The notes below the pieces were generated by a model. It made no database searches and was not told the origin of the DNA. It saw only the letters and a list, made by a program, of their open reading frames with translations. Shown here piece by piece: positions 1-6,934 of a DNA stretch of 10,297 nt. The stretch is from assembly GCA_001783255.1 (NCBI GenBank), contig MFRB01000026.1, positions 1 to 10,297 of the forward strand, in the 5' to 3' direction. The position numbers were made by a program, and so were the translations under genes. How positions within the stretch are numbered: position 1 is the stretch's first letter; the number at the start of each line of letters is the position of its first letter. The stretch comes from Candidatus Magasanikbacteria bacterium RIFOXYD12_FULL_33_17. GTDB lineage: Bacteria; Patescibacteriota; Patescibacteriia; Magasanikbacterales; UBA922.

Positions 1-768
1 CCAAATAATACCACCTTTTTCATCAACTATGCCGATACGATCACCGTCAGCATCATAAGTAAAACCAATATCAGCCCCCGCTTCCAAAGTTTCTTTTGAT
101 AAACGCTCAGCCACGATACTCTCGGTAGGATCTGGTGTACCAAGTGGAAAACTTGAGTCAATATTAGTATGCTTTTCTACCACCTCACAGCCCATCTGAC
201 GTAAAAGCTCTGGAACAATGACACCAGCTGTAGTATGACTAGGATCAATTAATACTTTGAATTTCTTTTTGAAATTAAAACGTTTTTTTAGATCTTCATA
301 ATACGGTTCGTGTATATTATAATTTTCAAGTGTACCTTCTTTTTCTCCCTGTTCATAATCTTCGGCTTCGACCATTTGACGAAGTTGTTGAATACCATCG
401 CTTACCAAAGTTTCAGAAAATCCATTGGCAAATTTGAATCCATTATATTCTGGTGGATTGTGTGAAGCTGTAACAAAGACACCACCTTTGGTGTTTAAAT
501 GATATTGTGCCCAATAAAATGTTCCGACCATAGTCATTCCAATATTTGTCACATCAATGCCTGTCCAACGTAAACCTTGTATTAGGGCATCGCTATATTG
601 AGGACTAGTTTCCCGACAATCAAAACCAACAGTAGCTTTGGTAGTTCCCTTTCTTTTCAAGAAAGTGCCAAAAGCCTTACCTAAATGCTCAGCTATTTCC
701 GGGCTTAAATCCTTCCCGACAATCCCCCTTAAATCATACCCCCTAAACATATTTGGATTTACTTTCAT
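1..768 (-). CDS. manB: Phosphomannomutase/phosphoglucomutase, N-terminal 256 residues (3' end cut by window edge)
   Basis: I translated the minus strand from the ATG at 768-766; the frame stays open to base 1. The protein belongs to the alpha-D-phosphohexomutase family, which interconverts hexose 1- and 6-phosphates (mannose and/or glucose) in the cytoplasm for sugar-nucleotide and envelope glycan synthesis. Seen in the sequence: the N-terminal FRGYDLRG motif (residues 8-15), the phosphoserine loop TASHNP (100-105, catalytic Ser102) and the Mg-binding loop DADGDR (239-244). Domains I and II and the start of the metal loop are present; domains III-IV lie outside the window. The domain II loop reads DPSHTTAG where many relatives have a DxGNGxxG-like sequence. 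An in-frame Met7 is an alternative start, but residues 1-6 fit the family's usual N-terminal length. No Shine-Dalgarno sequence precedes the start. It is divergent from clp. Substrate (mannose versus glucose) cannot be settled, so the symbol is approximate; family assignment is very secure. Confidence 0.95.
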   Translation of the reverse strand, partial: MKVNPNMFRGYDLRGIVGKDLSPEIAEHLGKAFGTFLKRKGTTKATVGFDCRETSPQYSDALIQGLRWTGIDVTNIGMTMVGTFYWAQYHLNTKGGVFVTASHNPPEYNGFKFANGFSETLVSDGIQQLRQMVEAEDYEQGEKEGTLENYNIHEPYYEDLKKRFNFKKKFKVLIDPSHTTAGVIVPELLRQMGCEVVEKHTNIDSSFPLGTPDPTESIVAERLSKETLEAGADIGFTYDADGDRIGIVDEKGGIIW

Positions 769-783
769 ATAATTATTATTTTA

Positions 784-812
784 TTGATAAATAATGGTTT
801 TTAGTATATAAT
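784..812 (+). promoter_or_regulatory. Putative sigma70-type promoter for the clp operon
   Basis: TTGATA (784-789, five of six consensus bases) and TATAAT (807-812, perfect) are separated by exactly 17 bases. The start site should fall near 819, leaving a leader of about 108 bases before the clp ATG. No comparably good promoter was noticed between the downstream genes, so it may drive the whole plus-strand unit. Its -10 box shares bases 807-808 with the -10 box of the minus-strand promoter. Confidence 0.7.
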
Positions 813-831
813 AAGAAAGCAAACAAGTAAA
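803..831 (-). promoter_or_regulatory. Putative sigma70-type promoter for the phosphohexomutase gene
   Basis: On the minus strand the -35 box TTTACT (831-826) and -10 box TATACT (808-803) are separated by 17 bases. They match the consensus at four and five of six positions. A start site near 796 would give a leader of about 28 bases before the ATG at 768. The -10 box overlaps the plus-strand promoter for clp. This rests on pattern alone, and the AT-rich setting raises the chance of a random match. Confidence 0.5.
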
Positions 832-859
832 GAATAAATAAGCCTAAAAAAATAAAAAG

Positions 860-882
860 GGCTTGTTTTAAGTAAAAAAGCC
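860..882 (+). promoter_or_regulatory. Leader hairpin 1 in the clp 5' untranslated region
   Basis: GGCTT (860-864) pairs with AAGCC (878-882). Beyond a bulged G at 865, TTTT (866-869) pairs with AAAA (874-877), closing a four-base loop AAGT. No U-run follows directly, so it does not look like an intrinsic terminator. An alternative pairing of 860-864 with AAGCC at 840-844 is possible, so the leader could switch between structures. Function is unknown. Confidence 0.4.
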
Positions 883-920
883 TTGTAAGCCTTGTTGGCT
901 TTGTAAGCCTAGTAAGCCTT
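876..920 (+). repeat. Five tandem 9-base units just upstream of clp (consensus GTAAGCCTT)
   Basis: The units lie at 876-884, 885-893, 894-902, 903-911 and 912-920. The second and fifth are identical GTAAGCCTT, the fourth differs by one base, the first has a degenerate start, and the third is GTTGGCTTT. The array ends six bases before the clp ATG. In the clp frame it reads Val-Ser-Leu repeats and stays open back to a TAA at 873-875, but holds no ATG, GTG or TTG in frame, so I treat it as untranslated leader. It could be a multi-site operator, an RNA element or a small expanded repeat. Confidence 0.8.
887..901 (+). promoter_or_regulatory. Leader hairpin 2, formed inside the 9-base repeat array
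   Basis: AAGCC (887-891) and GGCTT (897-901) form a perfect five-base-pair stem around the loop TTGTT. The inverted third repeat unit creates this stem. Other AAGCC copies at 878, 905 and 914 could compete for the same GGCTT. The hairpin lies about 25 bases before the clp start and might affect initiation. It is short, so stability is modest. Confidence 0.35.
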
Positions 921-926
921 TTAAAT

Positions 927-3428
927 ATGGACGCTCAAAAATTAATTGACAATTTCTCCAATCATCTAAAAAATGTCATTGCCAAAGCTATTTCTTTGGC
1001 TACTTTCAAAAAATCTGAAATGGTCGAGCCTATTGATCTTTTTTATTCACTAGTTGAAGAAAAAGGTTGTGTTGCTGCTGAAATTTTACGAAAATTTGAT
1101 TTGGAAGAAAAACTCACTAGAAAAGTTTTTGGAAATTTGAAAAAAGAAGAAAGAACTTTGACAACAACCAATATACCTGAATTAAGTCCTCAATCTAGAC
1201 AGATAATTGAAAAAGCTTTGATCATTGCTCATGACAATAAACATGCCTATATTGGAACTGAACATCTATTATACGCGCTTACCTATTCCAAAAATATTGA
1301 AATAAAAGAAATTTTTTCTTCACTAAAAATTGATACCAAATATATCAAAGAACAATTACAAATTGTTTTTCAAAATGACACAAGATTCTCCACTCTTAGC
1401 AAAGAAGATGAAGAGTTCTTAGACAACATAGATAATTTACCAGAAGATGAACTACCAAATATGACGCCACCCTCAATGCCAATGCCCCAAAAAATGCAAA
1501 AAAACAAAAGTGCTATCATCCAATTCACAACCAATCTTACCTCCAAAGCCGAACAACAAAATATTGACGAAGTCATCGGTCGTGATGCTGAAATTGAACG
1601 TATTATCAATATTTTAGCACGTAGAACCAAAAACAATCCTATTCTTGTTGGCGAACCAGGTGTTGGTAAGACTGCCATTGTCGAAGGCTTAGCAAAAAAA
1701 ATAGCCGAAGGCAAAGTCCCAGATATTCTAAAGAAAAAACAAATTTTATCTCTTGATTTGACATTGCTCGTAGCCGGCACAATCTATCGTGGTGAATTTG
1801 AAGCCAGACTAAAACAAATTGTGGATGAATGTAGTCGCAACCAAAATTATATTTTGTTTATTGATGAACTACACAACATCATTGGTGCTGGATCAAATCA
1901 AGGTACTATGGATGCTGCCAATATTTTGAAACCATCTCTCGCTCGTGGCAAATTGCACTGTATTGGTGCCACTACTTATGATGAATACAAAAAATACATT
2001 AGCCAAGATCCAGCTCTAGAAAGACGCTTCCAAAAAGTAGATGTGGAAGAACCAACCTACGAAGAAACCATTCAAATATTGCAAGGCCTCAAAAAATACT
2101 ACGAAAATTTTCATCATGTAAATATTTCAGCCAAAACTATTGAAGAAGCGGTTTCCTTAAGTAATCGCTATATTCATGATAATTTTCAACCAGACAAATC
2201 TATTGATTTACTCGATGAAGCCTCTGGCTATGTCCGATCAAAACAAAAAACAAGCAAAGAAAATTTGCAGATTTTTTCTTTGGAACAAAAGTTAAGTGAA
2301 ATGAATGAACAAAAAAATCTATCCATTGCCGAAGAAAAACTAAAAAATGCGATAGTTCTAAAAAAACAAATAGACAAAATAGCCAAACAAATTTTGAAAA
2401 TAAAAAATTCTAGTAACAAAAATATTCCTCTTGCAAAAGTAACCCCAGAACACATCCAACATATTGTCAGCCAAAAAATGCATATAGATAAAAGTATTTT
2501 AGAAAAAAATGACTGGGAAATTCTAGATAGTCTAGAAAAAAATTTAAATGAAAAAATTGTTGGACAAAAAGAAGCTGTGAAAAAAATTGTTCGTACTCTA
2601 AAAAGTGCTAATTTAGGTTTACAAAAAAACAAACCCTTTGCTTCCCTACTTTTGGTTGGTCCAAGTGGTGTTGGCAAAACTGAGCTTGTAAAAAATTTGG
2701 CTGAAGAACTCTATCATGATAGCAAAGCTTTGATAAAACTAGATATGAGTGAATTTTCTGAAGGACACAGTGTATCTAAAATCCTTGGTTCTCCAGCTGG
2801 TTACATTGGTTACAAAGATAGAAATCCTTTTATGGAACAACTCAAAAAAAGACCATACTCTGTCATCTTATTGGATGAAATAGACAAAGCTCACAAAGAT
2901 GTCTCAAAATTATTATTGCAAATGCTGGATGAAGGAACACTCTCCGACAACCAAGGCAAAAAAATAAAATTGAATCATAGTGTAATTGTAATGACAACCA
3001 ATGTTGGTTCAGAACTTTACAAAAAACAAACTTTAGGTTTTGGTGAAGTACAAACAGAAAAACAAAAAAATTTAGAAAAACAAATAGAAGGCAAACTAAA
3101 GGAACAATTGGATGAAGCCATTCTTAGTAGAGTTTCTAATATTGTTATGTTCAACGCTCTTGTGAGAGATGACATCGCAAAAATTACAGAAAGACAAATC
3201 ATGGCAATTTCCAAACATTTACAAGAAACTCAAAAAATAGCCATTACCTCAGACGAAAAAGCTTTGGAAAAATTAATAGCACAAATCAAATACGAAGATT
3301 ATGGTGCCAGAAATGTTTCTAATCATGTAGCTGATATTATTCAGGATTTACTTATTGACAACTTAAAAAATAAAAAGAAAAAAACTAAATATATTTTGAC
3401 TTACGATAAGGATTACAAACTAGTCTAA
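927..3428 (+). CDS. clpC: ClpC-type AAA+ unfoldase (Clp protease ATP-binding subunit)
   Basis: This 833-aa Hsp100 ATPase is of the kind that unfolds proteins and threads them into ClpP, or acts as a chaperone, in the cytoplasm. Residues 1-150 hold two Clp_N repeats. D1 has Walker A GEPGVGKT (242-249), pore loop TIYRGEFEARL and Walker B with D313-E314. A short charged coiled-coil middle region (about 436-490) is far smaller than the ClpB M-domain. D2 has Walker A GPSGVGKT (578-585), pore motif GYIGY and Walker B D650-E651. Leu703-Gly704-Phe705 sits where ClpP-docking [LIV]GF loops occur. A GAR sensor-2 motif lies near the end. The usual NRID-like box reads SRVS, although the arginine is kept. 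No clpP is in the window. The ATG follows a repeat-bearing leader without a Shine-Dalgarno sequence. The next gene starts six bases after the TAA. ClpC is preferred over ClpB because of the docking loop and short middle region. Confidence 0.93.
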   Translation: MDAQKLIDNFSNHLKNVIAKAISLATFKKSEMVEPIDLFYSLVEEKGCVAAEILRKFDLEEKLTRKVFGNLKKEERTLTTTNIPELSPQSRQIIEKALIIAHDNKHAYIGTEHLLYALTYSKNIEIKEIFSSLKIDTKYIKEQLQIVFQNDTRFSTLSKEDEEFLDNIDNLPEDELPNMTPPSMPMPQKMQKNKSAIIQFTTNLTSKAEQQNIDEVIGRDAEIERIINILARRTKNNPILVGEPGVGKTAIVEGLAKKIAEGKVPDILKKKQILSLDLTLLVAGTIYRGEFEARLKQIVDECSRNQNYILFIDELHNIIGAGSNQGTMDAANILKPSLARGKLHCIGATTYDEYKKYISQDPALERRFQKVDVEEPTYEETIQILQGLKKYYENFHHVNISAKTIEEAVSLSNRYIHDNFQPDKSIDLLDEASGYVRSKQKTSKENLQIFSLEQKLSEMNEQKNLSIAEEKLKNAIVLKKQIDKIAKQILKIKNSSNKNIPLAKVTPEHIQHIVSQKMHIDKSILEKNDWEILDSLEKNLNEKIVGQKEAVKKIVRTLKSANLGLQKNKPFASLLLVGPSGVGKTELVKNLAEELYHDSKALIKLDMSEFSEGHSVSKILGSPAGYIGYKDRNPFMEQLKKRPYSVILLDEIDKAHKDVSKLLLQMLDEGTLSDNQGKKIKLNHSVIVMTTNVGSELYKKQTLGFGEVQTEKQKNLEKQIEGKLKEQLDEAILSRVSNIVMFNALVRDDIAKITERQIMAISKHLQETQKIAITSDEKALEKLIAQIKYEDYGARNVSNHVADIIQDLLIDNLKNKKKKTKYILTYDKDYKLV

Positions 3429-3434
3429 ATTCTT

Positions 3435-3788
3435 ATGTCTTTAAGTGAGGAAGAAAAAAAAAGATTACAAAATTTTCAAAAAATCACTCAAGGTACCAAA
3501 AGAGTTAATTCTTTGGATTTAACAAAAGAAAAAAAATATCTAGAAAATGATTTTTCTTTTTTCAAAAAAAAACTAAAAGAAGCCATAATAAATGAGGACA
3601 ATCAAGAAATTGAAAAAAATATAAAATCTCTTCTAGAATTATTATCAAAAAAATTAGCACTCAAATTGAGAGAACAACAAGAAACATACACTGATCTACC
3701 AGAAATAATTATTGAAGAAGCCACAAAAAAATATATAGATGAATGTTATAAATTATTAGCTATACGTAATAAACTTTTACAAAAATAA
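3435..3788 (+). CDS. Small coiled-coil protein of unknown function
   Basis: This 117-aa protein is not recognised. It is rich in Lys, Glu and Leu, with no signal peptide or membrane segment, and so is probably cytoplasmic. Heptad-like helices are likely over about residues 28-75, which include a KKLKEAI segment and a leucine-rich SLLELLSKKLALKL segment, followed by a second helical stretch at about 88-117. There is a single cysteine. It lies six bases after clp and one base before the next gene, so coupled translation with both is likely. Position and size would suit a Clp adaptor, or a cytoplasmic partner of the coiled-coil membrane protein that follows; neither is shown. The frame starts at an ATG and ends in TAA, and the helical, charged composition looks like a real product. 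Confidence 0.8.
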   Translation: MSLSEEEKKRLQNFQKITQGTKRVNSLDLTKEKKYLENDFSFFKKKLKEAIINEDNQEIEKNIKSLLELLSKKLALKLREQQETYTDLPEIIIEEATKKYIDECYKLLAIRNKLLQK

Positions 3789-3789
3789 T

Positions 3790-5010
3790 ATGGCTGATAA
3801 TTTGGCAAAAAAACCAACAGAACCAACTATAGAAAACATATCTATTGCCGACGCCATCAAGCAACCTGTCTTGAGTTTAGTCCCAAATTATTTAACACCT
3901 GAAAGTAGAGAAAAAGTAGCTCAACAGATAGCCAAACAAATCGAAGAATCTATAGGCGATGATGCCAAAGAAACACTCCAAAAATATATAGATGAAATAA
4001 GTAATCAGTCACCAACCAATAACAATACTTTGAATCAAGCTATCCAAAACATTGGCACAGAAAATAATAATCAAAACAATAACCAAGGATTAGTACCCCC
4101 AAATACAAATGGACAAAACCCGACAGTAAATCAAGGAGAAAACGGGCAATATAAAAAAGATAATACAGAAGGTATACAAAGAAGTAATAGCGGTGGTGTA
4201 CAATCAGCTTACGCCAATAAAAAAATAGCAGGGAAAAATAAACCAGAAGATTCTCCAAGCAATGAAGAAGCAAAACCTGAAGAAGAAAATCCACCAGAAC
4301 AAACAGGAGAAGAAAATAAAGATGAAGAAAAAAAAGAAGGTGAAGCAAAAGATGAGACAGGACAGCCCGGAGAAAAAAAAGAGGAAGAAAATCCAGAAGC
4401 AAATAATCCAACAGATGATAATGAAAAAAAAGAAGATGAAAATAATGAAGCAGAAGAAAGTGAAGAAGAAAATGAGGGAACAGCAGACCGCAATATTGCT
4501 ATGCAAACACTAAATAGAATAAGAAACAGAAAAGAAATAAAAAAAATAGATAACGAAATTGAAAAATCAAACAAACAAATAGAAGGTATTCAAAACAGAT
4601 TAAAAAAATTAAATAAAGATAAAAAAAAGTTAGATAATGAAAAAAACCCATTTGAGACGGCAAAGAAATTATTGATAGCTGCCAACTGGGCAATTTTTGC
4701 TGGACAAGTTATAATTGGGATATTAGCTTTTATATTCATGATAACCTTGGTACTTTTCCCTGTTGCGATGTTTTTGTTTGGAGTTTCTAGTTCTATGAAC
4801 TTTGCCAAAACTGCTAATAAATTACAAATCAAAATTTTAGAAAAAGAAATAAAAGCTATAGATGAAAAAATAGAAAAAGTAGAAAAAGAAATAAAAACCA
4901 TACAAGCCGAACTGAAAATTATGAGTAACAAAGTCAGACAATTAACTAATCAAAGATCCCAACTTATAAATCAAGGACTATTCCAAAAAAGTCCACAAAC
5001 TAACACTTAA
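3790..5010 (+). CDS. Acidic, coiled-coil membrane protein of unknown function
   Basis: This 406-aa protein has no N-terminal signal. Residues 1-85 look folded and helical. Residues 85-147 are rich in Asn, Gln and Gly. Residues 148-232 are an acidic low-complexity region dominated by Glu, Lys, Asn and Pro. Residues 238-290 form a likely coiled coil with many Lys, Asn and Ile. A hydrophobic stretch of about 39 residues (294-332) with Pro324 is long enough for a two-helix membrane hairpin. A second coiled coil spans about 340-395. No cysteines are seen, fitting a mostly cytoplasmic protein whose two coiled coils could pair on one side of the membrane. It begins one base after the preceding stop and ends three bases before the propeller gene. 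It resembles a scaffold or tether by architecture, but I do not recognise a family and assign no function. The low-complexity tract makes homology searches unreliable there. Confidence 0.82.
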   Translation: MADNLAKKPTEPTIENISIADAIKQPVLSLVPNYLTPESREKVAQQIAKQIEESIGDDAKETLQKYIDEISNQSPTNNNTLNQAIQNIGTENNNQNNNQGLVPPNTNGQNPTVNQGENGQYKKDNTEGIQRSNSGGVQSAYANKKIAGKNKPEDSPSNEEAKPEEENPPEQTGEENKDEEKKEGEAKDETGQPGEKKEEENPEANNPTDDNEKKEDENNEAEESEEENEGTADRNIAMQTLNRIRNRKEIKKIDNEIEKSNKQIEGIQNRLKKLNKDKKKLDNEKNPFETAKKLLIAANWAIFAGQVIIGILAFIFMITLVLFPVAMFLFGVSSSMNFAKTANKLQIKILEKEIKAIDEKIEKVEKEIKTIQAELKIMSNKVRQLTNQRSQLINQGLFQKSPQTNT

Positions 5011-5013
5011 TAT

Positions 5014-6279
5014 ATGGATAAAAAACAAATTATTTATATTACGATTTTTGTCATTGTCTGTATCCTACTAGGCTTTGCTATTTATTTTGTTTTTTTCAAA
5101 AAAGATATTATAAATAATATTGGTAACCAAAATACTACAGACACTACCACAGGTTCTTTTCCAAATGTTAACAATGGACAAAATACTACGGGCAATATAA
5201 ATAATAATAGCACTGGAAATACCAACAACACAGGAACTACAAATAATAATAATACCTCAGGCATAATAACTAATACTAATCCAGGTGATCGCTTCAATAC
5301 TACCCAAGAAAAACCTACTATAACCAAAATCACTACCCTAGCAAATGTTGGTATAGCTCAAGCCCCTGGCAATGCTGTAAAATTTTATAATGTACAAGAT
5401 GGTAAATTTTACAAAGTAACTTCTGATGGTACAATCATGCCTCTTAGTGATCAGGTTTTTTTTGATATTTCTAATATTAGTTGGTCTCCAAAAAACAACG
5501 AATCAATTATAGAATATCCAGATGGTGCTAATATCTACTATAATTTTGATACCAAACAACAAGTAACATTACCAACACATTGGCAAGAATTTTCATTTTC
5601 AGCTGATGGTTCAGAAATTGCAGCCAAAAGTATTGGTCTTGATCCAAGCAATCGTTGGCTTATAACTAGTGATCCAAAAGGTCAAAATGTAAAATTGATA
5701 GAACCAATGGGAAACAACTCTAACAAAGTAATTGTAGAATGGTCACCAAATAGACAAATCGTAGCTCTTTCAGCCACTGGTGATCCTCTTGGATCTGACA
5801 GACAAGCTATCTTACCAATAGGCTTGAATGGAGAAAATTTCAAAAGTTTGGTAGTAGAAGGTAGAGGTCTACAAACACAATGGTCACCAGATGGTTCAAA
5901 ATTATTACATAGTGTTTACAATAGCGCTTCTGATTACAAACCAGTTCTTTGGATAGCTGACGCTACACCAGATACTATGGGAAACAATAGAAAACCATTG
6001 GGCGTAAATACTTGGGCATCCAAGTGTGCAATGGCTGACGAAAGATTTGTCTACTGTGGTGTACCAACTAGTCTAGAAACAGGAGCTGGATTCAACCCAG
6101 AATTATCAAATATTATTTCAGATGATATCTACAAAATAGATATTCAAACTGGAGTAAAAATGGTTGTACCAGTCGAAGGTTATCATACAGTACAAAGTAT
6201 GCAAGTCAGCCAAGATGGTACTACTCTTTATTTTACTGACACCAATGAAAATGGAATATTTGAAATTCCCTTAAAATAA
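5014..6279 (+). CDS. Membrane-anchored WD40/TolB-like beta-propeller protein
   Basis: This 421-aa protein has one N-terminal membrane helix (about residues 5-27) preceded by Lys residues, so the rest should face outwards. A linker rich in Asn, Thr and Gly (about 35-92) follows. The remainder shows repeated PD40/TolB-like blade motifs: WSP at 157, FSADG near 195-199, WSP at 243, WSPDG at 290-294 and VSQDG at 398-402. These are typical of extracytoplasmic beta-propellers that bind proteins or glycans. Two close cysteines (338 and 348) could form a disulfide. No catalytic motif was recognised, so a scaffolding or binding role is inferred. The stop-start junction with the previous gene is TAATATATG, and the next gene starts four bases after its TAA. 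The membrane anchor is not a lipobox: Cys16 lies inside the helix without a typical L-x-x-C context. Confidence 0.85.
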   Translation: MDKKQIIYITIFVIVCILLGFAIYFVFFKKDIINNIGNQNTTDTTTGSFPNVNNGQNTTGNINNNSTGNTNNTGTTNNNNTSGIITNTNPGDRFNTTQEKPTITKITTLANVGIAQAPGNAVKFYNVQDGKFYKVTSDGTIMPLSDQVFFDISNISWSPKNNESIIEYPDGANIYYNFDTKQQVTLPTHWQEFSFSADGSEIAAKSIGLDPSNRWLITSDPKGQNVKLIEPMGNNSNKVIVEWSPNRQIVALSATGDPLGSDRQAILPIGLNGENFKSLVVEGRGLQTQWSPDGSKLLHSVYNSASDYKPVLWIADATPDTMGNNRKPLGVNTWASKCAMADERFVYCGVPTSLETGAGFNPELSNIISDDIYKIDIQTGVKMVVPVEGYHTVQSMQVSQDGTTLYFTDTNENGIFEIPLK

Positions 6280-6283
6280 AAAT

Positions 6284-6931
6284 ATGATTTCTAACAAAAA
6301 ATTATTTCTAATTTTTATACCCGCCATTCTGATAGTTGGTCTAGCTTTTTTTATTCAAATAATAAAATACCAACCACTATTTCCAAAAGTTAATCCCGAA
6401 GATTCTATTGCCAAAGAATTTGTTATACCACTTTATCCCCAAGATCCAATAATCGGCAATGCCAAAGCACCTCTTACGATTGTAGCTTTTGAAGATTTTT
6501 CTTGTGAATCTTGTAGTGGACAAAGTGCGATGCTTGAGAACTTGTTACAAAAATATCCAAACAAATTCAAAGTACTTTGGAAAAGTTTACCAGTATCTGA
6601 ATTCCCTTACCCATCAATCAACGCTGTAAAATATGGTTACTGTGCCAACGAACAAAAAAAATTCTTAGATTTCAAAGCCTCAGCCTTTGTGAACAGCTCT
6701 AGTTTGTCTGAAACAATTTTACAAAGTATCGCAGAAGAAACAAATTTGGATGATAAAAAACTTAGTAAATGTCTAAACTCTACAGAAGTAGCAGACTACA
6801 TAGACAACAACAAACAAATTGCAAAAATATTAAACATCCAAGCAGTGCCAGCTTTTTTCATAAATAACAAACAAATAGAAAATCCTAAAGCAGAATATCA
6901 ATGGGAAGAAATTTTGGAATTAACTCAATAA
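6284..6931 (+). CDS. Membrane-anchored DsbA-like thiol-disulfide oxidoreductase
   Basis: This 215-aa protein has an N-terminal membrane helix (about residues 6-27) and an outward-facing thioredoxin-fold domain of the DsbA / Thioredoxin_4 type. The active site is Cys74-Glu-Ser-Cys77, in the context FEDFSCESC that is typical of the family. The cis-proline region is AVPAFFINN with Pro189; many relatives have Thr-Pro there, so Val188 is a variation that may tune substrate release. Two further cysteines (120 and 163) lie in the inserted helical domain and may form a structural disulfide. The expected role is oxidising or shuffling disulfides in exported proteins. The adjacent downstream gene encodes an exported protein with 18 cysteines, an obvious candidate substrate. 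No DsbB- or VKOR-like partner is in the window. It lies four bases after the propeller gene and three before the next gene. Confidence 0.92.
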   Translation: MISNKKLFLIFIPAILIVGLAFFIQIIKYQPLFPKVNPEDSIAKEFVIPLYPQDPIIGNAKAPLTIVAFEDFSCESCSGQSAMLENLLQKYPNKFKVLWKSLPVSEFPYPSINAVKYGYCANEQKKFLDFKASAFVNSSSLSETILQSIAEETNLDDKKLSKCLNSTEVADYIDNNKQIAKILNIQAVPAFFINNKQIENPKAEYQWEEILELTQ

Positions 6932-6934
6932 TAT

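Noticed and set aside
860..901. Leader hairpins as an intrinsic terminator
   Set aside because: Stems are short, and no U-run directly follows either one.
876..920. CRISPR array
   Set aside because: The units are 9 bases, abut without spacers and vary between copies.
784..926. CIRCE or CtsR operator upstream of clp
   Set aside because: Neither the TTAGCACTC inverted repeat nor the GGTCAAA-type tandem heptads is present.
873..926. N-terminal extension of Clp through the 9-base repeats
   Set aside because: The frame is open but holds no ATG, GTG or TTG, and Met at 927 begins at the normal Clp_N position.
1370..1780. A 136-codon minus-strand open frame inside clp
   Set aside because: It lies antisense to the conserved Walker A and D1 region and has no recognisable protein features; others at 2228-2677 and 3017-3214 were rejected likewise.
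4204..4574. Several overlapping open frames, on both strands, opposite or within the acidic region of the 406-aa gene
   Set aside because: They arise from GAA/AAA-rich low-complexity DNA; the predicted products are monotonous Phe/Ser/Leu or Lys runs with no domain features.
5014..5100. Lipoprotein signal in the propeller protein (Cys16)
   Set aside because: The cysteine is within the hydrophobic helix without a lipobox context, so an uncleaved anchor is more likely.
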